From assembly GCA_036872755.1 (NCBI GenBank), contig JAVHNS010000010.1:1364001-1428000 (forward strand): a DNA stretch of 64,000 nucleotides, written 5' to 3'. The notes under the pieces were generated by a model, which did no database searches, was not told where the DNA came from, and worked only from the letters and a program-made list of their open reading frames with translations. Each line of letters starts with the position of its first letter. Within the stretch, counting starts at the first letter, position 1. This DNA is from Orbilia blumenaviensis. Its lineage: Eukaryota; Ascomycota; Orbiliomycetes; Orbiliales; Orbiliaceae. The translations under genes were made by a program, and so were the position numbers. Below are positions 24,319-35,438 of the stretch, in pieces.

Positions 24319-25870
24319 TTACTCCTGGCATTGGCAGTCCTTATGGTAGTCGTACGGGATGCATTCAGTACGGCACCAATCGCCACCAGAATACCAAATT
24401 GTTCCCATGCTTCTATCCCATGACATTGGTGGAAAGTATGTCTCCCAGTCAAAGTTAGAATCCTCGGGTCGCCTTCTATATCCAACCAATTTTTTTGTTC
24501 GGGCATCCGGTCCGATGCCATTCTGTTTTTCTGCGTGAGAACGTAGAAAGAACACTACCTTCTTGAGATCTTTTAAACTTTCATATAGCTGTGGGGCCGG
24601 ATGCCCCCTAAGATAGCATTCGTTTAGTGGCCCAGTAAACTGCTCTCGGGGCCAAGGCAGAACCATCCTTTGTAACTTCTTTAGCGTGTGAAGCTCTTGG
24701 AACCAGGGATACTTGAAAATTCTATCTGTTTTATTGGAATAAAACGGCGGCTGGGTGTAATCGTAGTAAAAGCATGCATCTATCCTTAGATCCTCGACAC
24801 TAGGAAAACGCACCGCAAGGGTTTTGAGCCATGTATTATTAACTTCGGATTCTATGTCAACCCAAAGGTTTTTGACATTCCAGAATTTTAGAATCTCATT
24901 TGTGCCTGATGTATAGTTGGAACTTTGGGGCCAGTGATGAAGACCGAACTTTTTTTTGACGTGAATATGTAGCTTGGTCAGCGTCGACGCCGATGAAGCT
25001 GGGAAGAAGAATGCTCCTGCCCTTCCATTGAAGTTATAATCGGATTCCGATTCTGCCGTTAATTCGATGTAGCAGCAAGAAATAGAAACAGATTCTAGAA
25101 CGGGTCGAGGCCCAGCATCATCCTTATTGAGGTTTCCGTCTATGTAGTCCCTAGCAGCGCTATTGACCCAGCCCCAATCAGAAAGGGTGAGATAATTTCT
25201 GAGTGGCTTATTCAAGTCCCTTAAATCTCTTTCTAGATTAATAGGATGTCCGATACTCTTACTCCCGGTTATCATAGAAAAGTGCTTAATCCTTCTATAA
25301 CATGGCATTCGAAAGATGTGACTGAGTAATGCCACCTGAAAAATTCTCTGATAATTCTGAAGATGATTTACCGTGAGAGTGAGTTTGGTGAAGTTTGGGA
25401 AAGTTTCGAGGCATTTTAACACTTGACGACAGAGATCGAGGATTTTAGGGAAGGATTCAATGGGGATTTTGGAGTCGGATGGTGGTTTATCTTGTGGTGA
25501 TATTAGCTGCGCCGAGCAACTACTAGGGTATACGTTGACGTGTCTAAATAATATTTATTATACAAGAGATTAGTCAATGTCATCGTGCTGCATCGGCAAA
25601 AATTCAGTTTCAGAGTATACACGTGCGCATCCAGGTCAAAGGAGGGATATATATGTACCGTACGCGCCCCCGAAAGCGAGAGAAAGGTCCGCTCTTCCAT
25701 CCAACTAGACTATCATGAGATGACAACTTGGCTCCCTGGCATAAAGTCGGTAATACAGCCGCTCGACATGCCTTATTACACCGGGAGAAAGACTCAAGGG
25801 CGCTCAGAGACATATAGTCTACAATAGAGTCGAATAGCTCCCGGGGGAGATCTAAAAGTCGAGAAGGCAT
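24319..25870 (-). CDS. F-box protein, about 471 aa
   Basis: Likely substrate receptor of an SCF ubiquitin ligase. The ATG at 25870 opens MPSRLLDLPRELFDSIVDYM followed by SALESFSRCNKACRAAVLPTL, a typical F-box helix set at residues 1-50. The preferred exons are 25870-25659 and 25522-24319 (phase 2), joining into SCSAQLISPQDK; another donor further downstream, near 25625, also keeps the frame, so the junction is uncertain. The long C-terminal part has LRR-like spacing of hydrophobic residues (FPNFTKLTLTVNHL; LESVSISCCYIEL; FPSVEDLRIDAC) but no strict repeat. It ends with a Cys-rich tail, KDCQCQE. Unlike the tandem F-box pair at 54.7-59.2 kb it has a different exon layout. The substrate cannot be guessed. 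Confidence 0.75.
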
Positions 25871-27643
25871 TTTGGTTGATTTATGCAGTATACTAGTATC
25901 TGTCGTTCTGTAATGTCGGTATGTGTATATGAGTATTTTCTTGTAAAGATTTCGGAAATGGAACCAAAGCAATTGACATTATTTTAAAGAAAGACATTCC
26001 GCTCTTTGCGGGTTTAGGCAACTATCTGGCCGGTTCTTCGAATACTCTATCAAGTTGTCATGAGCTAATTAACTTGTTCTATACTTAACGCTACCTTGGG
26101 AGCGTTGGATTCAAATATTCAAGGCTATAAACAGAGATTCATTCTAGATCTTCGCACCCCGTGCCAGGTGATATGTGTCGATCGTCAAGGCGTCACTTCC
26201 CAGCCTCAAATCCCGGTTTGGAGCCCAATGCTTAAGCGCTTCATACCTCTATGCTACAACGCAACCTGGTGTTACATTTTTGCATTCTAAGATCTGGTGC
26301 CGGCTGCGAGACAATGGTCTATTACTTGTTGTATATTGATATTTATAGCTATGAGAAAATGTTACTATTATATAGATATGGAGGGCGGGACCTCATGCAG
26401 CTATTAATAGCCTAAGGAAATCGGTAGCACCATGGTCTGAGCTATAATCTTGCTTGTTACGGGAGGAAAAGTTAACTGAGTAAATATTGCCCAAGGGGTC
26501 GGTCCCAGACTAATTGTTGACACAATTTAAACTGTGCGCCAATCTTCAATTTCCGGTCCGCTACAGCTGGCCACTGGCGTCTAGCTGGGACCGAGACCAG
26601 CGCCGATCCGCGAATCTGGGTGGCGTAGTTTGTTGCGGCGACGGGTAGCCACATGGGTACTATTTGCGTTAACTGTCGCATCTCCACTAGCCCTTCTAGT
26701 TTTAATACCTTCACCTCTAACTTAACAGCGCGGCCGAGGTCTTACAATCAAAAGATAGCCACACTGATTAATTGGACCAAGGACCTTAAATCTCAACTGT
26801 GCTAACGTAAATACACACCAACACATTTCTATACGTGACGTCAATCGATTGACAGGATTTAGCTTGAGCTATCATGAGTACCCTTTTTTTTTCCAAAAAA
26901 AAAAAAGAAGAAGAAGAAGAAAAGAAGAAGAAGAAGGAAAGAAGGAAAGAAAGGGCTGGCACCGAGCTCATGCCTGACTATAACCGTTTAGTGATACATT
27001 GGTGGAGTGCTCGAGCCCCCCACCTAGGCCTACTTTCTATGACTGTAGAAGTGCTCTTAAGATAACGAACAAGATTTCTATATGTATATACATCAATTTC
27101 GAAATTTCGGTTAATCGCTTTCTTGAACCCGTCTTGCAGGGGTTGCCCGATGGTACATTGCCAGAAAAGACCGCTTGATAATAAGCTTAAAGAATGTTGA
27201 CGAACAGATCCCCGCTGAGCGGCGATCAATAACCTTTATCAATCAAAATGATTTTAGTTAAACGAACCGATGTCTCCACGTAGAGCAGATTTAGGCTTTT
27301 GCTACCCGGTGGTTCCGGCGGCCCAGACCTTTGAACCCGAATATACGAAGATTGGCGACAGGGGTGGTGCATTGTTTACGAGACAGGGTATTCAGTATAT
27401 CATTGTTGGTTCGGATAAATCGACCATAAACCCTTCTTTTTTACCTGACCTGAGGGTGGCATGTGCTCAATATCGACTTCATACCTAAGTAGCTACTAAA
27501 TCATGCAGTTGCCTAACACTGTGTATAAATTCATTATAAAAAGCAGTAATCCAGGTCTTGTTTCTTGAATTGTAAGTTAAAAAAGTCATCCAGTTAGTTT
27601 TTATAGTTCGATCTAGCACGGAACGGCTGCGACTCTATCTAAA
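25871..27643. other. Intergenic with simple repeats
   Basis: About 1.8 kb between divergent genes. It holds a poly-T/poly-A and GAA-rich block at about 26882-26953. The frames 26472-26714 and 27270-27488 show no recognisable product. Confidence 0.5.
26895..26953. repeat. Poly-A plus (GAA)n / GAAAGAAG microsatellite
   Basis: Twelve A are followed by GAAGAAGAAG and GGAAAGAAGG units, directly after a run of nine T. Translated, it gives meaningless Lys/Glu or Phe/Ser runs on the two strands. Confidence 0.9.
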
Positions 27644-28193
27644 ATGAAGCTCCTTCTTAATACACTGACATTTGGAAGTCTTCTCGCAACCAACGTCTTT
27701 GCCGCCCCAGCAGCCGGGCCGGTTTCGGAGACCAACACCCCTATCAACAAAAAATCCCCAGCGCTGGAAGTTCGATACGTCCAAGTTCGTCTCTATAGAA
27801 ACAAAATTCACCACCTTTCTCCAATTTAATCACTGATACAGATACTAGACCTCCGCTAAAGCACTGGATAAGAGATATACATTCCCAGTGGCAATCTGCT
27901 TAGGAAAGTAAGCAGACCCAAAAGTACCCCTGTCGTTCTATATGTTACATCGCAGACGGCTAAACTCGATTATCAACAGAGATGGGTTTGGAGGATGCTC
28001 AATCGTCCAGTTTACCGATTCAACCCCGTGTAGTAATATCGCGCGCGCAATTGGATATGTCAATGCGGTAAATCCACAGGTAAAATGCATTTTGTATTAT
28101 GGCCAAGAGTGTGCTGGACCAGTTGTGGGGCCCTTTTCTGGCCCTATCAATTTACCGCTGCAAGTATTTGGGAGCATGAAGTGTTGGATTTGA
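27644..28193 (+). CDS. Small secreted six-cysteine protein with Kex2-like site (effector-like), 137 aa
   Basis: Exons 27644-27784, 27849-27907 and 27980-28193; the second intron has GTAAGC and a GCTAAAC branch, while the first donor is the unusual GTTCGT, so the first junction is less certain. Residues 1-20 form a clear signal peptide (MKLLLNTLTFGSLLATNVFA, cut before AP). A short propeptide ends in LDKR at about residues 55-57, a Kex2-type processing site, leaving a mature chain of about 80 residues starting YTFPVAICLG. The mature part has six Cys (in ICLG, GGCS, PCSN, VKCI, QECAG and MKCWI), enough for three disulfides, plus Gly/Pro-rich turns (GPVVGPFSGPINLP). The spacing somewhat recalls small crystallin-like beta-sandwich secreted proteins, but no family is certain. 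Could be an antimicrobial, host-interaction or wall-associated protein. Confidence 0.7.
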
Positions 28194-28805
28194 GGTTTAT
28201 TGATATATTATTCCTAGTGCAAGATAATATTGCCTTGGCTCTGAAACTTCAAAGTTTGAAATAGAACGATTTGGATCCGAAGCTTGAGCATTTCGCCTAG
28301 ATCTATAGATACAGGGTACTCATTGACAACACAAGAATCATGTTGCATTTGTAACTCACTTAATTAGTTTATTATAACCACACAGTCTTCTTGCGAATGA
28401 GTACGATATATATCTCTGTAATTTCAATTTATTTTTCTATGGAAGGACAAGACGAGGAGGGCCCTTCGGACTGGGTAAAATCCGACTGTCTGTCTGTCTG
28501 TATGTCTAGGAGAATCTAGAAAAAGCAGGGCTTATTTATTACTTATTTATTTACTTACAGTCAGGCACTTTAATCGAGAAAGACTGCAGTAAATAGCGAC
28601 TAAAATACCCTGCTCCGCAAAGACTAAGGGCGCCTTAAGTCCAGCTAGATTATCATCACCGTGGTCGAAGCAAAATTCTAGTTTTTATGAATGTGTTATT
28701 AGCAGCCTGGATATCGGAGCGTACGAATGGCTGTGATGCATCGATAATATTGTCTTTCTTCAAGTTTAGTCTTGCTATTTAGCGCTGTGGTCTTGTTCTC
28801 TTGCT
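28194..28805. other. Intergenic with simple repeats between convergent genes
   Basis: Contains a TGTC repeat (about 28486-28506) and a TTAT/TTAC-rich repeat (about 28532-28556). No gene seen. Confidence 0.5.
28486..28556. repeat. TGTC and TTAT/TTAC simple repeats
   Basis: A (TGTC)n stretch at about 28486-28506 and a TTATTTAC-type stretch at about 28532-28556, between two convergent genes. Confidence 0.8.
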
Positions 28806-30994
28806 TTATAAAATTTCATTTTCATAGATTTCGCTATCAAGTCTTTCGAGATGCTTTACGATTGCCTCGTAAATTGATTGCGCGAACTTGGGAGGCCATG
28901 CGTTCCCACTATCAACGTAGCATTATTAGTTTTGTTTCTAAATATATTATCTTGATTGATGATAAGAATACTTACACTTGCTTAATAATACTGGTGTCGC
29001 TTGTTTCGCTAAACTTATAAGTATGGGGAAACGTTTGGAATGTCGCATATTCCCTAGGCGTGAATGGGCGTTTTCCGCTTGGATGCACTTTGGCCTCTCC
29101 CCCATCACAAGTAATTGTTTTGTTAAAGGGTTGGTCAAAACGGAACGTGGACAACCTGGGCTGAGCGTAGGGCTTGAACCCATGATTTTCGGCATTTCCC
29201 GGAATACTTGCTAGCACTTGGCCTATGGTCGGAGTTGTGGGTAGACTACGATCGTTATATCCGCTACGTGCTTGAAACGGGTTAAAGGATGTGGGTGGTG
29301 GAAAATTAGGAAGCGGCTCCCCGGGGCTGGTGAAAAGTAAAATTTCAGCACAACTTCTGTCGCTAGCGACACCGAATAATACGCGTAAAAATACTGGTAC
29401 CTACCATGATGCAATCACAATAAGTCGCCTTCTTGCGGAGACAGCTCCATATTCCGTTGCATCTTTGACTGCCCATCTCACACTATAGTTGTTGCGAACA
29501 TATTGGTTGATGACTGTAGCAAAGTGATCTTTAAATTTCCGCGTAGAATTGATCCCGAAAGTTTGTTCAGAAGTCACAACTCTCGGCCTAATAACTTTTA
29601 AGAGCCTGTCAACCACCAATGATGCTACTTCGTTCATTTCGTCATTTTTCCCTGGCACGGTATGTACTGGCGAATAAAACTGGCACGGGCAGCTTAAATG
29701 GATAACGTCTGCGTGGAGTCGAGCTGCTGGTAAACTAACGCTGGACGGACTTGCGGCGAACTCACAGATATCCGCTTTGATTGCTCTGCTTTTACCATAA
29801 TTTCGCCCGTACGAGCGAACTGCATCATCCCAATTATCGACCCCGTAAGCAATTTTCAACCCGGCAAGTTTAGCACCACAAGAGGCGCCTCCAGCACCAC
29901 AAAAAAAATCCCCGAAGGTGTATTGGGATTTTTTCGCATTCCGATCAATAGTTCTAACATCGATAGTGTTTGATTTTGTAACTTCTTTTGAAGCTTCTGA
30001 AAAGCGTATGATTGACGCCATATTCTCCCCGTTGCTTGATTTTGAAACGATAGCTTTCTTGTACAGGGACTTTCTGTAGGATGAGCTGTATTTTGATTGC
30101 CTAGCGAGTGAATTGATCAGATCAACGGCTTTAATTTCCATCTCTGCCTTTTCGTTCAAGATGGTGCTGTCCTTTTCGGCCATCCAGATGTTCTTGATCA
30201 GTTTCCTTGGAAATCTTCAAGGAAGTTAGTTGGATATAGATACATTAATTAAGGAACCCTATTTTGAAGAGTCAAGATACCAACCTAAAGGCTTCATCTG
30301 CTTCAGATTCTTCCAGCATTCTGACGAACCCTTCGTCCCCGATGACGTGTTTCGCAGAGCCATCTGGGTCGTCTGCATTGTCTAGTAAACTTCCTCTGCG
30401 TCGACAAATAAGCCTACCAAGATCCTCACCTTTTTGCCAACCGATCTCTTGCTTGGTGGCAGACTCTTCTCTTGGAAGAATCCCGCCGCAGGTTAGATCG
30501 GTATGGTTAGTTAGAATGAGTTCCCTTATCCTGACTATATACTTAACGTTGGCAGTGGCTTTCTCTCTAACCCAAAAAACCTCACCAGGGGTTCTTTCAA
30601 AAAGACCGTAGCCGTTACGAGCTCTTTTGAAAAGCTTTCCCACGACATATTGCCCTTCATTGCCGGTAAGAATTTTAGAAATGCGTATAAAGTAAGCAGT
30701 AGCTAATGGCCTTGTATCACCTTCGAGGACGGCACCAGTTTCGACTTCAACACAACCGCCTACGTTGAGCACCGTCTCTTTAAACTCGCCTGGTTTTCCC
30801 CTATCCTCTTTGAATAGCGAAAGGTTGTTTACTGCCACTAAACTATTTGGCAAATCTTTAATCCGAACAATTCCTCGACGCCTCTTTGTGACAAAGGAAC
30901 GAGCTTGATCTTCATAGCTATTTGTACTTTGAAGGAACTCGCCCTCTCCAGTTAGGTCGATTACCCCCGGGGGCCTTTTATTTGCCCCTTTCAT
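28806..30994 (-). CDS. rid: RID/Masc1-type DNA (cytosine-5) methyltransferase, about 651 aa
   Basis: Fungal C5 cytosine methyltransferase of the class required for repeat-induced point mutation in Neurospora and pre-meiotic methylation in Ascobolus (known for the family; not shown here). Exons on the minus strand: 30994-30281, about 30192-29405, 29326-28976, 28908-28806; the start of exon 2 could also be 30214 paired with another donor. The start is the ATG at 30994; the frame reaches 31021 only via TTG. Exon 1 carries a BAH-like region (GGCVEVETGAV ... GEVFWVREKA). Catalytic motifs: I DFFCGAGGASCG (about 334-344), IV SCPCQFYSP with the nucleophile Cys near 408, the EQTFG signature replacing ENV (as in RID/Masc1), VIII SARRRL, IX RPFTPREYATFQ, X GNAWPP. 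Motif IV has Cys where the first Pro of PPCQ normally sits. An N-terminal VIDLT motif is present. Confidence 0.92.
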
Positions 30995-31988
30995 AATACC
31001 AATACTGGGATGGAGGACCAATAAGAGCGGTTTCTGGAAGTCTTTAGTGAGAGGTTGTGTGTGCTATAAGTTTGACAAGGCAAAGTACAATGCCACATTA
31101 AGTCGAGTACGACGGGATACCAGTCTCGATACTCTATGTACACCAATATATCCCTAGATATTCTTTCGGGATAATTCCAGTTTCTTCAGGTCCATTTTTG
31201 GCGATAATCAGTCTCTACGAGCAAACACCTGAACGATCTAGAATTTTAGGAGCGTGGTCCGATTCCGCCAACCCAATTCTCTTTTGCGGCACACAATATC
31301 GCATTGCTATAGTAAATTTTATGTTGTTGCGTGTGTTCGAACTCAGAATGGGGATTCTGTTACAAGTTAGCCGCGCTTTCCCAATTATTTATCTTTAGCA
31401 GTTTCATATTGGAGCATTGGTTAGGTGTCGACTAACTATAGCTATAAAAAATGGAAACATCGATAGCTATCGCTTATACCTTCACTTTCTAGTCTTGGTT
31501 TTGAAATATTCCTATGCAAATAAAAATAATAATTTCGAAATTTGTCTTCATGATCTGATCAGAGCGCGGGTCTTCGCAGTCCTGCTCGAAAATTTGTGTT
31601 GGTACCTAGGTAGTCACAGGATATTTCTTAGCTAATCCAATTCAGTTGTCGAGTGCAGAAGTTGCTAGCCAGTGCTTCCCCGCAATCCATTCCGGTCTGG
31701 TCGAATCCTAAATCGAAACTAACTAACGTTAACCTTGGACATACGCGGTCGACGGAAAAACATGGGCCGAGCGTCATGAAGTTGCGTATGCAATTTAGGA
31801 TCTGGGCGACTATTAGAAGTCGGGAATTTCGTCCCCCATAGGATTTTTCATCTAGAATATCCAAGGACAATCCCCAACTATAATTACAACCATTTTGAAT
31901 TACCGCCTCGTCTCATTTATCGTGACCTCCACTTGCTAGCGAGCTAGAAGAGAGGGTAGTTTGAATTTACTTCACATTCAAATTCAAT
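30995..31988. other. Intergenic between divergent genes
   Basis: Promoter region for the methyltransferase (minus) and the hydrolase (plus). The frames 31198-31398, 31417-31635 and 31628-31870 are not recognisable. Confidence 0.5.
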
Positions 31989-33468
31989 ATGGCTGAAGAG
32001 GCGAACCAACCTTATGCGAGTACAATTCAGCCGGATGTTCAGGCACCTAGCTCGACGTCGATTACTGCTCTAGATGAGCTTCGAATCCGGCGTAAAGATT
32101 ATCTCAAGCATCAAAACGACACCCAAGCTGCTGCTTTAAGCGGGAGAGCGAGCTTCCTTACAGATGTTGTGATCTGGGAGGATCCTGTGGTACTCAGTGA
32201 TGGAGTGGGGCTCACATACAGAGTTTATGCTAAAAGTCATGAAGTTTCACAGATACTCCAGAAGAATGGTTCTCCCGACGAAGTTACCAAGCTGGGGGTT
32301 GCCGGAAGTCTCATTTACATCCACGGCGGAGGTTGGAGAGTCGGAGACCTGGACTCGGAAGACTGTGAGTCGGGAACCCTATTTTCCACGTTTTTTGTGG
32401 CTCCGAAAACGGTGCAACCATGTTTCTGTACCAAACCTGACTCCCATCAACTGCTTCTTTAATTAGTAACCTGTCGCCGCCTGTGTCACACCTTAAATCT
32501 CGTGGTGTTCTCTATCAACTACCGCAAGGTACCCGAACACCCTTATCCCGTTCCGATTGCGGACGCCAAAGCTGGTGTACTCGCCGCGAATGAACGGTAC
32601 ATCTCAAAACTCTCAGGTTTACCTGTAATAATATGCGGGTCTTCATCAGGTGGACATATTGCTGCCTTGATAACACAGGCTGCTGTGGAAGGCAGCTTGA
32701 ATCTTCGCCTTGATCGCACGGCTTTACGGGGACCAGTCACAGTCCATCCTGATCACGTTCCGATTCGTTTTAGAAAATCTTATAATTCGTATGATAGAAA
32801 CGACACAAGGGGCGAATATCAGGGTATGGCGTCAAATATGAGAAACGGAGTTTTCGGTACGACTGCACCTGAAATTACATTGATGGCGTCGGCAGGCGAC
32901 ATGTCCGTCAACCACGCGATTAACAGCTAACAGAGCTTGGTCTATATGCAGGGATGGCTTCAATTCCAGCCGAAATCATCGAGACTGGACAAGCATTCCC
33001 ACTGTGGGGGGACTTTAAAGGTCACCCACGGAGCTATATCGAGGTCTCCGACGACGACGTGCTCCTCGATGATGGGCTCTGCTACGCGAAAGCCCTCGAA
33101 GAAGCGGGAGTCGAAGTTAAAGTAAAAATTCGCAAGGTGTGTTGGCCAACCTATAGTCAAGATTGCGCGATTTATTTTGTCGTTCTACAACATAGACGAA
33201 TACCATTGCGAGACTATGTGGGCTAACATGCGACCGGTATTGTCTGCTTGTAGGGTGATCATACGTGGTGGCTCAAGAAGTACAGCTTCCCAAATTGCAG
33301 AGCTTGCTGATTTTCTTTTCTTTGTTTCTTTTCGGCTTCAGCCGCGGCAGGACTGACAATTTCTTTTCCATTAGATATGATACTGACGAGGGGTCAGTTG
33401 TGGAAGAGGATTTTGTGCGCGAAGTCGGACTTTTGATGTCCGAGCAGCTCGACGAGCTTAGCATCTGA
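31989..33468 (+). CDS. Alpha/beta hydrolase, hormone-sensitive-lipase-like (fold-3) esterase, about 351 aa
   Basis: Likely hydrolyses small esters in the cytosol; no signal peptide. Exon model: 31989-32364, 32467-32856, 32952-33136, 33254-33264 (11 nt) and 33375-33468; phases fit and the total divides by three. An alternative donor at 32823 (GTATGG) also keeps the frame and gives 340 aa. Family marks: the oxyanion-hole motif YIHGGGW near residue 112; VFSINYRKVPEHPYPVPIADA; the nucleophile elbow CGSSSGGH; an acid-residue region SDDDVLLDDGLCYAKALEEAG; and, after the microexon, a candidate His in KGDHTYD. The lid and the segment between nucleophile and acid are shorter than usual and are the least secure part. 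The 11-nt exon is needed to avoid a stop and to supply the His. Confidence 0.78.
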
Positions 33469-34769
33469 GCACACCCTCCGCTATCCCACGCGATGGCATC
33501 GCGACCATCGCGACCGATGGCATTGCATTCACACATCAGAGACATTGTGCCTTGCTGTGCATTAAATGAAACTGTCTACCGTCTACCGAAACCCCGTTTC
33601 CGCTGCTGCTGCCCGTGAGATCTCGCACTTCGTGGCTGGTGACCATCTGTGGGGGTATGAGGAATGCTGTGCGCCACGCCAAGGCTCGTGGTACCAACCG
33701 CATTTGGCCAACACAGCAGACCCACTTGCTTCTTTGACAATGCGCCAGCACAGAGACTTCTTCCTTTACCTGGCTTTCGTGATGCTTCAAAGTTCTTTAT
33801 ACGCCGCGTTCCGGCGGGCGGCTGCTGCTAAAATATGTACCAGTGACCCATTCCCAAGGTTTTCCCCCTCATCGACCTCGCCGCCCAAAAAGTCAATATG
33901 TATGCAGCATAAAGGGAGCAAACCAAAATCTTTTCACGGGATTTTAGATGTTGAGAAAGAACGGACACTATTGGAGCGGCCCAGATTCCGTCTCTCATCT
34001 CGAGCCCCTCTCAACCCAAGACTGGTTGGGGTCGACATATTTCGGCCAATGCTCGACTTAAACTTTTGTCAATTCATGCTAGGAGTCGGCACACTTGCCG
34101 TGCGAGTCGTTTGACGTGGTTCCATGATAATGCGGCGTTCGCTACCAGCACCCATGCCTCCCAACCTTTTTCCCACTTCCGGGATTTGTGCAACCAACGA
34201 AAACCCAAGATGCTAGTTTTCCCGTGCGTGCAGATGTAGACCTTTGAACCAGGATTATAAGAACCTTGGGGGTGTCCTTATGCTTTGTTGGCAGCTCGGA
34301 CACGTCGAAAGAAGGAATCCTTGAGCTCTGGGGCAGATTTTGTCAACAAATTACATTCCTGCATCGACGAGCCTGGAAGATTTTTACCTAGAAGTCTCTT
34401 TCGTTACTAGTTTGAACCCCCCAAAAATAATAAATAATTGTAGACGTGTCGCCCCCCATCTCTCCCTTCTTTCTGAGGCTTTAGAAGTTTCTCGCTACTG
34501 TCCCTACGACTAGTTTACTCGACACTCTTTCAACGCTAACGACATAAAAGTACATGACCGTCCTGGTATTTCGCCTCATTCGACGCTGGTAACGACCCAA
34601 TTGACCAATAAGTGAGCCGGAATTCACTCCCCCAAAACAACTTGATACACTACAGTCGCTACCACCCTTCTATATATCTTCCCCACACATACATCGACGC
34701 CTGGTCGCCTTGCACATAAAAATTAGTAGGAAATACTTTCTATATAAGATCTAAAGATCTACGACAGCC
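33469..34769. other. Intergenic
   Basis: About 1.3 kb. The ATG frame 33566-34114 (182 codons) shows no domain, no splice context and odd composition, and is left out. The last 300 bp before 34770 are pyrimidine-rich on the plus strand with TATATA motifs close to the next gene and probably form its promoter. Confidence 0.45.
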
Positions 34770-35438
34770 ATGGAGTTTTCAGACCGAGATACAATTTGCC
34801 CTTCCCCAAACTTCACTGTTAAAACCCAATCAAGCACATCTTCAACATTCTCGTTACACGGCTTTAAAAATAGACTATCAAATATCTTTCATTCTTCATC
34901 TGCACCCACATCACCAACTGAAGACAAGAAATTCAGAATGTCTATTTTATCTTCACGATCAACCAAGACTGCCACCGTCAACACTACCAGACGGTTGCGC
35001 AAACAAGCTGTCCGCAATAAGTCGAGCCCATCTTCGCCGCGATCAAATAAAAGTGCCACTAGCTTGCTTAGCAAGATCTCTTTCAAGAGGCACATCACTA
35101 TTAGGACTGCCAGGGTCCGACGGTTCTCGACCTTCCACCACAAGCCAAGCACTCTAGATTTCAGGTGCGCAGGTGACGAAACTAGCAGTATCATGATGCT
35201 GGACCGTGTCAATAGTATCAACATGAACAGAATGATATTCGGGGCTGTCCAAAAGCGGCGCCGAGGCGATTTGGCCTACCTTCTCGCTGATTGTAAGTCG
35301 AACTTTCGATATATTTTTATAACGCGTCTTTACTTACGGGCATCGATGATAGGTCCCCCAACCATTGCCTGGATTTCACCAGATGTTGCTGGCGGCTGGG
35401 ATTTTAGTGAAATCGGAATCAACATCATCATCAACTAA
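34770..35438 (+). CDS. Basic Ser/Arg-rich unknown protein (202 or 222 aa)
   Basis: Starts at an ATG with MEFSDRDTICPSP and has a long basic, Ser/Thr-rich disordered stretch (TRRLRKQAVRNKSS; SSPRSNKSATSLLSK; KRHITIRTARVRRFSTF) up to about residue 130. A more ordered C-terminal part follows (MNRMIFGAVQKRRRGDLAYLLADC). A GTAAGT donor at 35293 and a TAG acceptor ending at 35352 define a 60-nt intron; spliced exons 34770-35292 and 35353-35438 give CPPTIAWISPDVAGGWDF at the end and 202 residues. The intron is a multiple of three and lacks an in-frame stop, so retention would give 222 residues. No signal peptide, membrane span or enzyme motif; the charge suggests a nucleic-acid-binding or scaffold role, but that is a guess. 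Confidence 0.6.
   Translation: MEFSDRDTICPSPNFTVKTQSSTSSTFSLHGFKNRLSNIFHSSSAPTSPTEDKKFRMSILSSRSTKTATVNTTRRLRKQAVRNKSSPSSPRSNKSATSLLSKISFKRHITIRTARVRRFSTFHHKPSTLDFRCAGDETSSIMMLDRVNSINMNRMIFGAVQKRRRGDLAYLLADCKSNFRYIFITRLYLRASMIGPPTIAWISPDVAGGWDFSEIGINIIIN

Noticed and set aside
29160..29226. tRNA-like B-box (GGTTCAAGCCC) on the minus strand
   Set aside because: The acceptor stem does not pair and the segment lies inside exon 3 of the methyltransferase, where it codes for the HGFKPYAQP region.
33566..34114. ATG frame of 182 codons
   Set aside because: No recognisable domain, mixed composition, and it crosses what looks like promoter sequence for the gene at 34770.
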